Shown: in pieces, positions 31,245-39,377 of the stretch
Layout: each line of letters starts with the position of its first letter
How positions within the stretch are numbered: position 1 is the first letter of the stretch
Origin: Polyangiaceae bacterium
GTDB taxonomy: Bacteria > Myxococcota_A > Polyangia > Polyangiales > Polyangiaceae
Reading direction: 5' to 3'
DNA: 59,675 nucleotides
Assembly: GCA_013361525.1 (NCBI GenBank)
Contig: JABFXY010000055.1
Span: forward strand, 1 to 59,675
Position numbers and translations under genes: made by a program
Notes under the pieces: model-generated
What the model was told of the DNA's origin: nothing
Databases searched by the model: none
The model's input: only the letters and a program-made list of their open reading frames with translations

Positions 31245-31284
31245 GTGTGAAAAGATATCGCGTGCGGTGTGAAAACCGTGTGAA
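31245..31284 (-). promoter_or_regulatory. cre-tag-like TTCAC direct repeats
   Basis: Read on the minus strand, 31284-31267 is TTCACACGGTTTTCACAC, an exact match to the TTCAC-N6-TTCAC tag bound by CreB/BlrA response regulators. A third TTTTCACAC lies at 31253-31245. The three copies are spaced 11 and 22 bp, that is one and two helical turns. The site is 44-83 bp upstream of the membrane gene at 31201. Confidence 0.6.
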
Positions 31285-31292
31285 CGGGAGCG

Positions 31293-32750
31293 CTACGTGG
31301 AAGCGGCCATCAGCGGGATCCGCACCACGAAAGTAGCGCCACGTCGCGGATCGCTCGTTGCGGTCACGGTGCCGCCGTGCGCTTCGACGGTTGCCTTCAC
31401 GAGCGCGAGACCGAGGCCGGTGCCGCGCCCCCGTCCTCGCGACGTGAAGAAACGCTCGAACACGCGGGAAAGCTCGGCCTCGGGGATGCCCGGGCCGGAG
31501 TCTTCGACACGGATCGTCGCCCACCCTTCGTCGGCGACGACGGCGACGGCGACGAACGGAGCACGACCGTCGCGCGGGCCCGCGAAGGAGAAGGCGTTCT
31601 CGACGAGGTTGCGAATCGCGGCGTCGAGGCTGTGCACGACGCCGCGAACGACGACCGGCTCGGGCGCGCTCGCGATGTCGAGGACGACGTCCTCCCGTGC
31701 GGCGCTGGACGCCTCTGCGATCGTCCGCGCCAGCGCGGCGACATCCACGTCGGTCCGCTCCTCGGCCGATAGCCCTCCTTCGGCGCGAGCGAGCTCGAGG
31801 AACTGCGTGACGATCGCGTCGAGGCGGCTGCCGGCGGCGCGAAGCGATCGCGCGAGGCGCGCGGCGCGCGCGCCGTCGAGCTTCCCCCCCTCGATGGCAT
31901 CCGCTGCAGCGCGGACGGTCGCGAGGGGGTTCTTGATTTCGTGCACCAGATCCGCCGTGAACGTCTCGTTCTGGCGCTGGCGTTCATCGAGCCGCTCGAG
32001 CAGCTCGTTGAAGGAGCGCGCGAGCTCGCGGATCTCGGCGTCACCGACCTCGTCGAGCCTGGCCATAGGCCGAGGATCCTCCGCACGTGCGCGAGCCTGT
32101 CCGGCGAGGGCGCGGATGGGTTTCACGATTCCTCGCCCGAGCAGGAGCGCGAGCGCGATTGCGATTGGGGTCATCGCGACCGTTAGCCGCAATAGCTGGT
32201 AACGCAGATCGTAGAGCGCTCGGACGGCGCGGCGCGAGCTCTCTTGAGCGTAGATGACGGTTCCCTCGGGGCGTTGGACGACGGCGTGACAGACGAGGAG
32301 CTTGCCGCCGGGGCTCGTCCGACAGCCGCTCACGGGGCGACCCGCGCTCGCATCCAGCACCTCGGGGCGTTCTTCGAGCGGGCCGAGCGTCGCATCGAAC
32401 TCCGCGAGCGTCGGCGCACCGTCGGGCCCGAAGAAGAGCTGGCCGACCTGGTGAAGCGAGTCGGCGCCGCGATCGAAGTCCGCATCGCCGACGACCGTGC
32501 CGCTCGCGACGATCCGCAGGCGAATCGAATGCGTCCGTGCCTGCGAGTCGGCGACCTCCGACTCGATCGCACCGCCGTCGTCGAGCAGCATCGCGGCCTC
32601 GACGGCGTTCGCCTCGAGGCGAGCGCGCATGTCGGCGCCGATATTCCGTTCGAGGAGGCCCGACCCGGCGACGACGAGCACCGGGGCGATCGCCACGACG
32701 AGCGCGACGACGATGACGCGGACGCGCAGGCTCAGGACCCCTCGCGCCAT
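31293..32750 (-). CDS. membrane sensor histidine kinase (CreC/BlrB-like)
   Basis: The protein has 485 aa. The first membrane helix is at 8-31, the periplasmic sensor region at about 35-185 and the second helix at about 186-206. A HAMP linker (GRGIVKPIRALAGQA) follows, then HisKA with His270 (LVHEIKNPLATVR) and HATPase_c (NLVENAFSFAG, DSGPGIPE, GTGLGLALVKAT). The periplasmic part has two Cys (143, 154) that could form a disulfide. The gene overlaps the upstream response regulator by 19 bp, so the pair is co-translated. Order regulator-kinase-membrane protein and the TTCAC repeats downstream suggest a CreBC/BlrAB-like system that may sense envelope stress or metabolites. Confidence 0.9.
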   Translation of the reverse strand: MARGVLSLRVRVIVVALVVAIAPVLVVAGSGLLERNIGADMRARLEANAVEAAMLLDDGGAIESEVADSQARTHSIRLRIVASGTVVGDADFDRGADSLHQVGQLFFGPDGAPTLAEFDATLGPLEERPEVLDASAGRPVSGCRTSPGGKLLVCHAVVQRPEGTVIYAQESSRRAVRALYDLRYQLLRLTVAMTPIAIALALLLGRGIVKPIRALAGQARARAEDPRPMARLDEVGDAEIRELARSFNELLERLDERQRQNETFTADLVHEIKNPLATVRAAADAIEGGKLDGARAARLARSLRAAGSRLDAIVTQFLELARAEGGLSAEERTDVDVAALARTIAEASSAAREDVVLDIASAPEPVVVRGVVHSLDAAIRNLVENAFSFAGPRDGRAPFVAVAVVADEGWATIRVEDSGPGIPEAELSRVFERFFTSRGRGRGTGLGLALVKATVEAHGGTVTATSDPRRGATFVVRIPLMAAST

Positions 32751-33424
32751 CGATAACCTGCCCCGACGATCGTCTCGATTCGATCGAAGCTCGGATCCAC
32801 GTGCTCGAGCTTGCGCCGCAGGCGCCGAACGTAGGTATCGACGATTCGCGACGCTACGACCGAGTCGTCCCCGCGCGTAACTTCGAGCAATCGATCACGA
32901 GAAAGCACGATCCCGGGGCGGCGCACGAGCGCTTCGAGCAGTCGGAACTCGGTGAGGGTCATCGCGATGGGCGTCGCTTTGAAGCGCACCTCGATCCGCT
33001 CCGAAAAGACCTCGAGGTCGCCGACGCGCATCGAGCGCTCCGGCTGCTGGCTTCGACGTCGTTCGTCGCGCCGCAGCAGCGCATGCGCCCGCGCGAGGAG
33101 GATGCGCGTGCTGAAAGGTTTCGAGAGGTAGTCGTCCGCGCCCAGCTCGAGCCCGAGCGCTTGGTCGATCTCGTCGCTGCGCGACGTCAGAAGAAGCAGC
33201 GGTACGGGGTTTTCCTCCGCGCGCAAACGCCTACAAAGCGAGAAGCCGTCGAGGCCGGGCATGTTCACGTCCGATACGACGAGATCCGGCGGCACCACGC
33301 GCAGCGCCTCGTAGCCACGCAGCCCGTCCCCCTCCGTCGAAACCTCGTAGCCCGCCTCTTCGAAGGCGAGCGCCACCAAATCCAAGAGCGACGGATCGTC
33401 GTCGATGAGAAGGACGCGGGGCAC
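32732..33424 (-). CDS. OmpR-family response regulator (CreB/BlrA-like)
   Basis: The protein has 230 aa. The receiver domain has the acidic pocket (LLIDDDP), phospho-acceptor Asp52 (VVSDVNMPGLDG), Thr (LLLLTSR) and Lys (YLSKPF). An OmpR/PhoB winged helix follows (MTLTEFRLLEALVRRPGIVLSRDRLLE, VDTYVRRLRRKLE, IETIVGAGYRW). It is the first gene of a three- or four-gene operon with its kinase. Direct TTCAC repeats before the membrane gene at 31201 are a probable binding site. No such repeat is seen in its own upstream region. Confidence 0.93.
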   Translation of the reverse strand: MPRVLLIDDDPSLLDLVALAFEEAGYEVSTEGDGLRGYEALRVVPPDLVVSDVNMPGLDGFSLCRRLRAEENPVPLLLLTSRSDEIDQALGLELGADDYLSKPFSTRILLARAHALLRRDERRRSQQPERSMRVGDLEVFSERIEVRFKATPIAMTLTEFRLLEALVRRPGIVLSRDRLLEVTRGDDSVVASRIVDTYVRRLRRKLEHVDPSFDRIETIVGAGYRWREGS

Positions 33425-33511
33425 GCTCGAAGGCTAGTCCATCCGACATCACGGCGATTGATGCCAGGTCTCGACTCGCGTTCCGCGGCGCCCGACAAAA
33501 CGAGACCTAAC

Positions 33512-33557
33512 AGTTTCGAAACTTGACAGTTTCGAAACTCGGTCGTATCGATACGCG
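33512..33557 (+). promoter_or_regulatory. tetR promoter with tandem palindromic operators
   Basis: Two identical 12-bp perfect palindromes AGTTTCGAAACT (33512-33523 and 33528-33539) lie 16 bp apart. A third perfect palindrome CGTATCGATACG follows at 33544-33555. A consensus -35 hexamer TTGACA (33523-33528) sits between the first two, and TATCGAT (33546-33552) is a possible -10. A dimeric TetR binding there would block its own promoter. Confidence 0.65.
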
Positions 33558-33571
33558 TCGAGGATGACTGC

Positions 33572-34261
33572 ATGACGCCTATCGACGACGACTCCGTGGT
33601 CGAGCCCACACAGCCGGGGCGAAAGCGAGACCCTTCGCGTGACGCGTCGATCCTCGAGGCCACGCTCGAGGTCCTGGCCGAGGTCGGGGCGGCGAGCTTG
33701 ACGATGGACTTGGTGGCCGCCCGCGCCGGCGCTGGGAAGGCGACCATTTATCGCCGCTGGACGTCGAAAACGCAGCTGGTCATCGACGCCGTCGCGCACA
33801 TGAAGCGCAATCAGGTCGACCTCGAGCATCTCCCCGATACGGGCACGTTACGGGGGGACCTGCTCGGATTGTTCAAGCCACAATCGATGGAAGAGAGTGA
33901 ACGCAGACTCAAGATCATGACGGGGCTCGCTTCACTCCTCTCTCAGGATCGGGAGCTTGCCGACGCGGCAAACGGCGCCGTCGTCAAACCCTGGGCCGAT
34001 GCCCATTTCGCGCTGATGCAGCGAGCCGTCCTTCGCGGCGAGATCTCGGCGTCCGCAGACATCCAGACGTTGTCGCAAATTGTGCCGTCCATGGCCGCGT
34101 ATCGCTCCTTGGTCCAGCGCAAGCCGATGGAGCTCGCGTTCCTCCTATCGATGATTGACGGCGTCGTGCTGCCCGCGCTCGGCATTCATCGCTTCGACGT
34201 ACCGTCCGTGACGCCGACGCGCAGGGGCGCCGGCGGCGCGAAGAGACGTCCAAAACCGTAA
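33572..34261 (+). CDS. TetR/AcrR-family transcriptional regulator
   Basis: The protein has 229 aa. The N-terminal DNA-binding domain is clear (SRDASILEATLEVLAEVGAASLTMDLVAARAGAGKATIYRRWTSK). The C-terminal ligand/dimer domain fits the TetR_C_16/33-like group (LSQDRELADAANGAVVKPW). A basic tail ends in RRPKP. The ATG at 33572 starts 33 bp after the second operator palindrome, consistent with autoregulation. A VOC protein gene follows by 87 bp and is a likely regulated neighbour; the effector is unknown. Confidence 0.9.
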   Translation: MTPIDDDSVVEPTQPGRKRDPSRDASILEATLEVLAEVGAASLTMDLVAARAGAGKATIYRRWTSKTQLVIDAVAHMKRNQVDLEHLPDTGTLRGDLLGLFKPQSMEESERRLKIMTGLASLLSQDRELADAANGAVVKPWADAHFALMQRAVLRGEISASADIQTLSQIVPSMAAYRSLVQRKPMELAFLLSMIDGVVLPALGIHRFDVPSVTPTRRGAGGAKRRPKP

Positions 34262-34348
34262 AGGCGAAGCGCCCACCACAAGTTTCTTTTTGCTACCTGC
34301 CTCTGTCGAGGCGGGCGGGCCGCATTTCAACCTGAATAGGAGGAAGTC

Positions 34349-34768
34349 ATGACCGTAGGCGTTACCAATCATCTCAATTTTCGCGGCGATGCACGCGCCG
34401 CGCTGGCGTTTTATCAGTCCGTATTCGGCGGCGAGATCACCATCGTCACCTACAAAGATGCCCAAAAGGTACAGCACCCTTCGGAGGCCGATCAGGTGAT
34501 GTGGGGCCAAGTCGCGGCAAAAAACGGCTTTCGCGTGATGGCTTACGACGTGCCTTCGAACATGTCGTGGGACCGCGGCGACAACGCCTTTTTCGTCTCG
34601 GTTCGCGGCGACTCGGCCGAGGAGATTACCTCGCTGTGGGACAAGCTCTCTGCCGGCGCGACCATCAAGCAGCCCCTGGCTCCGTCCGGATGGACACCCC
34701 TTTACGGGATGCTCGAGGATCGCTTCGGCATTACGTGGGTCGTCGACGTCGCGGCGGGCCGCGGGTGA
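34349..34768 (+). CDS. VOC-family (PhnB/glyoxalase-like) protein
   Basis: The protein has 139 aa, a single vicinal-oxygen-chelate unit of the PhnB/YjdN type: NHLNFRGDARAALAFYQSVFGGEITIVTYKD, MWGQVAAKNGFRVMAYDVPS, FVSVRGDSAEEITSLWDKLS, and a final LYGMLEDRFGITWVVDV. Metal positions typical of the family are partly present (His8, Glu near the end). Functions range from antibiotic sequestration to isomerase activity; none can be assigned. AGGAGG precedes the ATG by a few bases (TAGGAGGAAGTC), a very strong site. It is probably expressed with the TetR gene. Confidence 0.85.
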   Translation: MTVGVTNHLNFRGDARAALAFYQSVFGGEITIVTYKDAQKVQHPSEADQVMWGQVAAKNGFRVMAYDVPSNMSWDRGDNAFFVSVRGDSAEEITSLWDKLSAGATIKQPLAPSGWTPLYGMLEDRFGITWVVDVAAGRG

Positions 34769-34985
34769 AACGCTTCGTTGCGCTCGGTCGAGATCGGGTG
34801 GCGCCATCCCAGTCGAATGCGACGGCTTGTTTCATTGGCAGCAGCGGCCCGGCGATCCGAACTGGGGGCGTCGAGCCTGAACCCGCCCCACTTCGGCTCG
34901 AGCTCGGCGGCGAGCACACGGCCGGTGCTCACCATGAACGGCACCGCCCTTTCGCGAGGGCTGGGCTCCGATGTATCCTACTGGG

Positions 34986-36077
34986 ATGCCTCGAGTTTTG
35001 TCTGGATTCGCAGTTGCGTCGTTCTCGGCCCTGATCGTTCTCTGTGGTTGTGGTGACGACGGCTCCGGCTCGGGCGGCACCGGCGGCACCGGCGGCACGG
35101 GCGGCGCCGGTGGCAGCGGCGGAGCGGGGGGGCCCGACATCGGTGGTAGCGGTGGCGCCGGCAACACGGACGAGGGAGGCGCGGGCGGCGGCGGCGGCAC
35201 AGGCGGCATCGCCGATGAAGGCGGCGGTGGCGGAGCCGTCATGGAGTGTATTCCGGGCGAGAAGTACGATTGCTACACGGGGCCCCGCGGCACGCTGGGA
35301 ATCGGGGTCTGTCTCGGAGGCATCAAGACCTGTCTAGACGACGGCTCCGGGTACGGACCCTGCGAAGGCGAAGTCATACCGACGAGCGAGTCGTGCGAGA
35401 CACCCAATGACGAGGACTGTGACGGAGTCTCCAATGAAGCGGACGCTGGTTGCATCTGCGCTCCCGGCACCGTCGCCGGCTGCTACTCCGGCCCTGCGGG
35501 TACCGACGGCGTCGGTTTGTGCACCGCCGGCACTCATACCTGCAACGCCGACGGCCTGGGCTACGGCCCCTGCGAGGGAGAGGTCATTCCGGCTCCGGAA
35601 TCGTGCGGAATCCCGGGTGACGAAGACTGCGACGGCGCGACGAACGAAGAAGGAGCAGACTGCGTCTGCTTCCCGAACTCCGCGGACCCTTGCTACTCCG
35701 GCCCTCCCGCGACACTCGGTGTTGGTCAATGTATGGCGGGCGTCCATGTTTGCGACTCGGAGGGCCTGTCCTATGGCGATTGCAGCGGAGAAGTCCTCCC
35801 CGTGCTCGAGACGTGCAATACGCCGCAGGACGACGACTGCGATGGCCAGATCAACGAGGGAGGCGCCGGCTGCGTCTGTTCACCCAATACACAAACGCTT
35901 TGCTACACCGGGCCAGCCGGCACGGTAAACGTCGGGATCTGCAAAGCAGGCACGGCGACGTGTAATGCACAGGGGACGGCGCTCGGCCCGTGCATTGGTC
36001 AGGTGCTGCCCCAGGCGGAGAACTGCAACACGCCCACGGACGACAATTGCGACGGGATGTCGCCGCCTTGTAATTAG
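34986..36077 (+). CDS. lipoprotein with four Cys-rich MopE-like metal-binding repeats
   Basis: The protein has 363 aa. Signal peptide and lipobox: MPRVLSGFAVASFSALIVLCGC. A Gly/Thr/Ser linker (about 30-85) is followed by four repeats of about 68 residues, each built as C-x-P-x4-5-CYxGPxGTxGVGxCxxGxxTC...GPCxGEVxP...ExCxTPxDEDCDGxxNE. The DEDCDG/NE element is the putative metal-binding motif of MopE-type proteins. The protein is probably a disulfide-rich surface calcium or copper binder. ATG 34971 is an alternative start five codons upstream. The 217-bp upstream gap shows no other gene. Confidence 0.8.
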   Translation: MPRVLSGFAVASFSALIVLCGCGDDGSGSGGTGGTGGTGGAGGSGGAGGPDIGGSGGAGNTDEGGAGGGGGTGGIADEGGGGGAVMECIPGEKYDCYTGPRGTLGIGVCLGGIKTCLDDGSGYGPCEGEVIPTSESCETPNDEDCDGVSNEADAGCICAPGTVAGCYSGPAGTDGVGLCTAGTHTCNADGLGYGPCEGEVIPAPESCGIPGDEDCDGATNEEGADCVCFPNSADPCYSGPPATLGVGQCMAGVHVCDSEGLSYGDCSGEVLPVLETCNTPQDDDCDGQINEGGAGCVCSPNTQTLCYTGPAGTVNVGICKAGTATCNAQGTALGPCIGQVLPQAENCNTPTDDNCDGMSPPCN

Positions 36078-36269
36078 GCGAGAGGCATCATTCGAAGAGC
36101 TCGCCAACACGACGACGGCGCGCCACGGTCGAACGTATAGTGCATTCACTAAAATTCGAGCCGCGATCTGTTCCATCGTGACGCGCTGAACGCCAGGTCC
36201 TGCCTGAGGAAGGCGCGGTGGTAGCCGTCGTTTGTGACCCGTACGTCGCGAGCGCGACCCTATAGTAGT

Positions 36270-37529
36270 GTGGTGACCGACTCGAAGAAGATCCCGCCGA
36301 GCAACGCGCCCATCGCGACGACGCGCGAGGAGGCGAGGCTCGCGGCCTTGCACCGCTACGACATCCTCGACACCCCACCCGAAGAAGACTTCGACGATCT
36401 GGTGCGACTGGCTGCACAGATCTGCGAGGTTCCCATCGCGCTGATCAGCCTCGTCGATCGCGATCGTCTTTGGTTCAAGGCCAGGGTGGGCGTCGACGGA
36501 ACCGAGATGCCGCGCGAGAACTCGTTTTGCGCCCACGCGGTGGCCGGTGAAAAGCTGATCGTCCCGGACGCGCGCGAAGACGAACGCTTTTGCAATCATC
36601 CGGTGGTGACCGGGCCGGCACAGTTCCGCTTCTACGCCGGCGTATGTTTGGTCTCGCCCGACGGGCACAAGCTCGGCACGCTCTGCATCCTCGACCAAAA
36701 GCGGCGCGAGCTTACGCCGGAGCAATTGGAGGGTTTGTCGGCCCTCGCCCGGCAGGTGATGGGCCAACTCGAGCTTCGCCGCACCGTGGCCAACTTGTGG
36801 GGCGAGATGGATCTGGCGCGGAAGATTCAGACCGTGCTGCTGCCCGCGGCCCCCGCCATCGCTGGCTACGATCTGGCGGCCGTCATGCGTCCCGCCGCAA
36901 TCGTCGGCGGCGACTACTATGACGTGTTCCGAGTCGGCGACCACGACTGGGCACTGATCGGCGACGTCTCGGGCCATGGAGTCACCTCCGGCCTCGTCAT
37001 GATGATGGTGCAGGCGGCGGTGCGGGCCACCGTGCAGACTTTGAAAGGTAACGGCGCAAATGTTTCGCCGTCATACGTGTTGTCGATGGTGAACGCGGCG
37101 ATCATCAACAATCTGGCGATGATCGGCAAACACCAATACATGACCATCACGGCGCTGAAGCTCCAGGGGCCGCGCATCGCGTACGCGGGGCTCCATCAGG
37201 ACATTTTGATTTATCGCGCCGCCACGCAATCGGTGGAGCGCATCGAGACCCAGGGCGTTTGGCTCGGTCTGCTGGACGACATCAGCGGCTTGCTCGAGGA
37301 TCAGAGCTTCGAGCTGGCGCAAGGCGACACGGTCTTGCTGTACACCGACGGCTTCACCGAAGCCGACAGCGGGGATGGGCTGCTGGGCACCGACGGACTG
37401 GCGAACATATTTCTCGAGTTGGCCAAGGAGGCCCCGAACGCGAAAGCGATCCTCGATGGGCTCATGAAGAAGTTTCCTGCCGAGGCGTTCCACGACGACG
37501 CGACGGCCATCACCCTGCGACGGACGTGA
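36270..37529 (+). CDS. GAF-domain SpoIIE/PP2C-type serine phosphatase
   Basis: The protein has about 419 aa. A GAF domain occupies about 20-180 (LAALHRYDILDTPPEEDFDDLVRLA, the widespread ILDTPPE pattern, then NSFCAHAV and YAGVCLVSPDGHKLGTLCI). A short coiled linker follows. The SpoIIE phosphatase domain covers about 195-418: ARKIQTVLLP, AIVGGDYYDV, GDVSGHGVTSGL, LYTDGFTEA and FHDDATAITL, with the metal-binding Asp residues. It should dephosphorylate the downstream STAS-like protein. The start is uncertain: tandem GTGs at 36270/36273, or GTG at 36234. The stop overlaps the next GTG (GTGA). Confidence 0.88.
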   Translation: MVTDSKKIPPSNAPIATTREEARLAALHRYDILDTPPEEDFDDLVRLAAQICEVPIALISLVDRDRLWFKARVGVDGTEMPRENSFCAHAVAGEKLIVPDAREDERFCNHPVVTGPAQFRFYAGVCLVSPDGHKLGTLCILDQKRRELTPEQLEGLSALARQVMGQLELRRTVANLWGEMDLARKIQTVLLPAAPAIAGYDLAAVMRPAAIVGGDYYDVFRVGDHDWALIGDVSGHGVTSGLVMMMVQAAVRATVQTLKGNGANVSPSYVLSMVNAAIINNLAMIGKHQYMTITALKLQGPRIAYAGLHQDILIYRAATQSVERIETQGVWLGLLDDISGLLEDQSFELAQGDTVLLYTDGFTEADSGDGLLGTDGLANIFLELAKEAPNAKAILDGLMKKFPAEAFHDDATAITLRRT

Positions 37530-37999
37530 ACTGGACCATGGACTTCCCCGTTGGCTGTTCCGACGACTGGCAACGCCTCGACGAGATTCGTCGCTTGGTG
37601 CGTGACACGTTGTGCGCGCATCCGGCCGAGCTGCAGAACGCCGCGGCGATGACCGCGTCCGAGCTGGTCGAGAACGCGATGAAGTACGGTGAGCCGCTGC
37701 CTCAAAGAGACGGTGGGCGGCTGACCGTCTCGGCAGACGATTCGACGATCACCATCACGGTCGAGAACGCCGCTGCCGCCGGCGAGAGGATCGCAACGCT
37801 CGAACGATCCATCGAGCGCATCCATGCGGCAAAGGCTCCCGAGGAGCTCTACCTCGCACGCCTCCAGGAGTTTGGCGAGGACTCCGAGGCATCGGGGCAG
37901 CTCGGGCTTTTGCGGATTGCGTTCGAGGGTCGATTCGACATCCGCTGCGCCTACAGCGAACCCGTATTAACCATGACAGCAAAGCGAGTCATCTCATGA
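37526..37999 (+). CDS. HATPase anti-sigma/serine kinase-like regulator (RsbW/SpoIIAB-type)
   Basis: The protein has 157 aa. It is a small GHKL ATP-binding domain protein: MTASELVENAMKYGE is the N-box, but the G1 box is weak (VENAAAAGERIATLE) and the usual GxGLG lid is hard to see, apart from SGQLGLLRIAFEGRF. Similar proteins lie beside SpoIIE and STAS genes and act as switch kinases or binding partners. The GTG at 37526 overlaps the phosphatase stop by 4 bp and its own stop overlaps the next ATG (ATGA at 37996), so the three genes are translationally coupled. ATG 37538 is an alternative start. Confidence 0.75.
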   Translation: MNWTMDFPVGCSDDWQRLDEIRRLVRDTLCAHPAELQNAAAMTASELVENAMKYGEPLPQRDGGRLTVSADDSTITITVENAAAAGERIATLERSIERIHAAKAPEELYLARLQEFGEDSEASGQLGLLRIAFEGRFDIRCAYSEPVLTMTAKRVIS

Positions 38000-38361
38000 G
38001 TGGGGTCGAACTTTTCAGCGAGCAGGCCTTATCCATCGAGGTTTGCGATACGGGGGCCGGCGTGAGGGTCACGTGGCGTGGCAAGAGCGACATCCGCGAG
38101 CCGGACAACAAGCTCATTCCGTTCCTGGATCAGCTGGCTGAACGCCTCAAGAACCGCAAGGTGACCATCGATTTTCGTCGCTTCGAGTACATGAACTCGG
38201 CAACGGTTTCACCGATCATTCGGTTCGTGCGGAGGCTGGACCGCAATGCCGCGTCCACCGTGCTCGTCTACGACCCTTTGATCGACTGGCAGCGGGTCAA
38301 CTTCCTCTGCATGAAAACCATCGCCCGCACGCTCGCTCACGTCGAGGTGCTCACGAGCTGA
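37996..38361 (+). CDS. STAS-like anti-sigma factor antagonist
   Basis: The protein has 121 aa. A beta-alpha pattern matches STAS-like antagonists: VTWRGKSDIREPDNKLIPFLDQL, VTIDFRRFEYMNSATVSPIIRFV, STVLVYDP. The Ser in YMNSATVS lies where STAS proteins carry the phosphorylated Ser in DSSG, so it is the probable substrate of the kinase/phosphatase pair upstream. Output of the switch (a sigma factor or another effector) is not in the window. The start overlaps the preceding stop as ATGA. The gene converges on a lipoprotein gene with 17 bp between. Confidence 0.75.
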   Translation: MSGVELFSEQALSIEVCDTGAGVRVTWRGKSDIREPDNKLIPFLDQLAERLKNRKVTIDFRRFEYMNSATVSPIIRFVRRLDRNAASTVLVYDPLIDWQRVNFLCMKTIARTLAHVEVLTS

Positions 38362-38378
38362 GCGGCGTGTTCCGCCGT

Positions 38379-39161
38379 TCACTCGACGAAGACCGGCAGA
38401 ACGATTTCGATCCCGAACGCGTGGAGTCGGAGATTGGTCTGCCCGGGGCCGACCGAATGGACGGGCACACTTCCAATTCCCATACCGGTCGGTTCGGTTC
38501 CGATCTCCGCCACAGCCGGGTCGTCGCTCGACCATTCGAACTCGAAGTCGTCACCATAAAGCGACGTGTCGCCCTCCCCCCTCAAGAGCGGTTGGATGTC
38601 GTCCGAGCCTCCGTGTCCGATCGTCAGCTCATCGATGATCTCGGGACCACGTGCCGTCATGAAGCGGGCCCCCACGACCGGGCGAGCGTCGAGCTCGATC
38701 GAGTCCACCAACTCGCCGTCGTCGAGCACCTCGAGCGCGAACGTGCCTGGCTGCGTGGGCAGCACCTCTGCGATTCGGAGGGAAGTCAGCTCCTCTGCCT
38801 CTGCACAGGTCTGGCCGAATTCGACCTCGCGAAACGTGCCGTCACCCCGTTCGCAAAAGAACAACTCACGGAACTCGAGACCCACGCTATCGGGAACACG
38901 CCCGCGGAAGCGGCGTGTCGGGTCGCCTTCGGTGATGTTGACTTGCGACGTCGCGCCGGCCGCAATGGGCCTGTCGGCCTTGCACGCGCCGAAACATTCC
39001 TCGGTCTGATTGCCGCCGAATGCGAATCCCAAGATGCCCTCCCGGCCGGGCGTGGCATTGGGAAACACCGGATCGCTCGAGCAGCCCATTCCAGCAACCG
39101 AAACGGCAACAAGCACAAACGCACCACGAAACATGGATACACGCGTAAGAAAGCTCATCAT
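38379..39161 (-). CDS. hypothetical lipoprotein
   Basis: The protein has 260 aa. Signal peptide with lipobox ending VAVSVAGMGC. The mature part is beta-rich with Cys pairs (ECFGACKAD, FFCERGDG, QTCAEAEE). The last 90 residues resemble a bacterial Ig-like (Big2-type) module (FEWSSDDPAVAEIGT, VGPGQTNLRLHAFG). I know no specific family. It is probably anchored to the envelope. It lies downstream of another lipoprotein gene on the minus strand, separated by a large hairpin at 39271-39377. Confidence 0.65.
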   Translation of the reverse strand: MMSFLTRVSMFRGAFVLVAVSVAGMGCSSDPVFPNATPGREGILGFAFGGNQTEECFGACKADRPIAAGATSQVNITEGDPTRRFRGRVPDSVGLEFRELFFCERGDGTFREVEFGQTCAEAEELTSLRIAEVLPTQPGTFALEVLDDGELVDSIELDARPVVGARFMTARGPEIIDELTIGHGGSDDIQPLLRGEGDTSLYGDDFEFEWSSDDPAVAEIGTEPTGMGIGSVPVHSVGPGQTNLRLHAFGIEIVLPVFVE

Positions 39162-39270
39162 GCTACGAGCGTAGCAGTAGCCTTCCGGCGAGGCCGTCGC
39201 GCCAGCTCAAGTAAGATCGCGGTAATACGAGCACGCTCGTCCGCACGAAGGGCGGCCAAGTGACAATGAA

Positions 39271-39377
39271 GGGGCTGTCCAGACTTCGGCGTTCGGCTCG
39301 GCGTTCGGCCCGGCCTTCACTTGCGCGCGTCAGCGCGGGCCGGGCCGAACGCCGAGCCGAAACTTGGGACCAGCCCC
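39271..39377. repeat. large perfect-stem inverted repeat (MITE/REP-like)
   Basis: A perfect 24-bp arm (39292-39315) pairs with 39338-39361 around a 22-nt loop. An outer 7-bp pairing GGGGCTG (39271-39277) / CAGCCCC (39371-39377) closes the element after an internal bulge. The right end abuts the stop codon of the lipoprotein gene at 39377. It looks like a mobile palindromic element that may also terminate transcription. The remainder of 39162-39376 holds no gene I can support. Confidence 0.75.
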
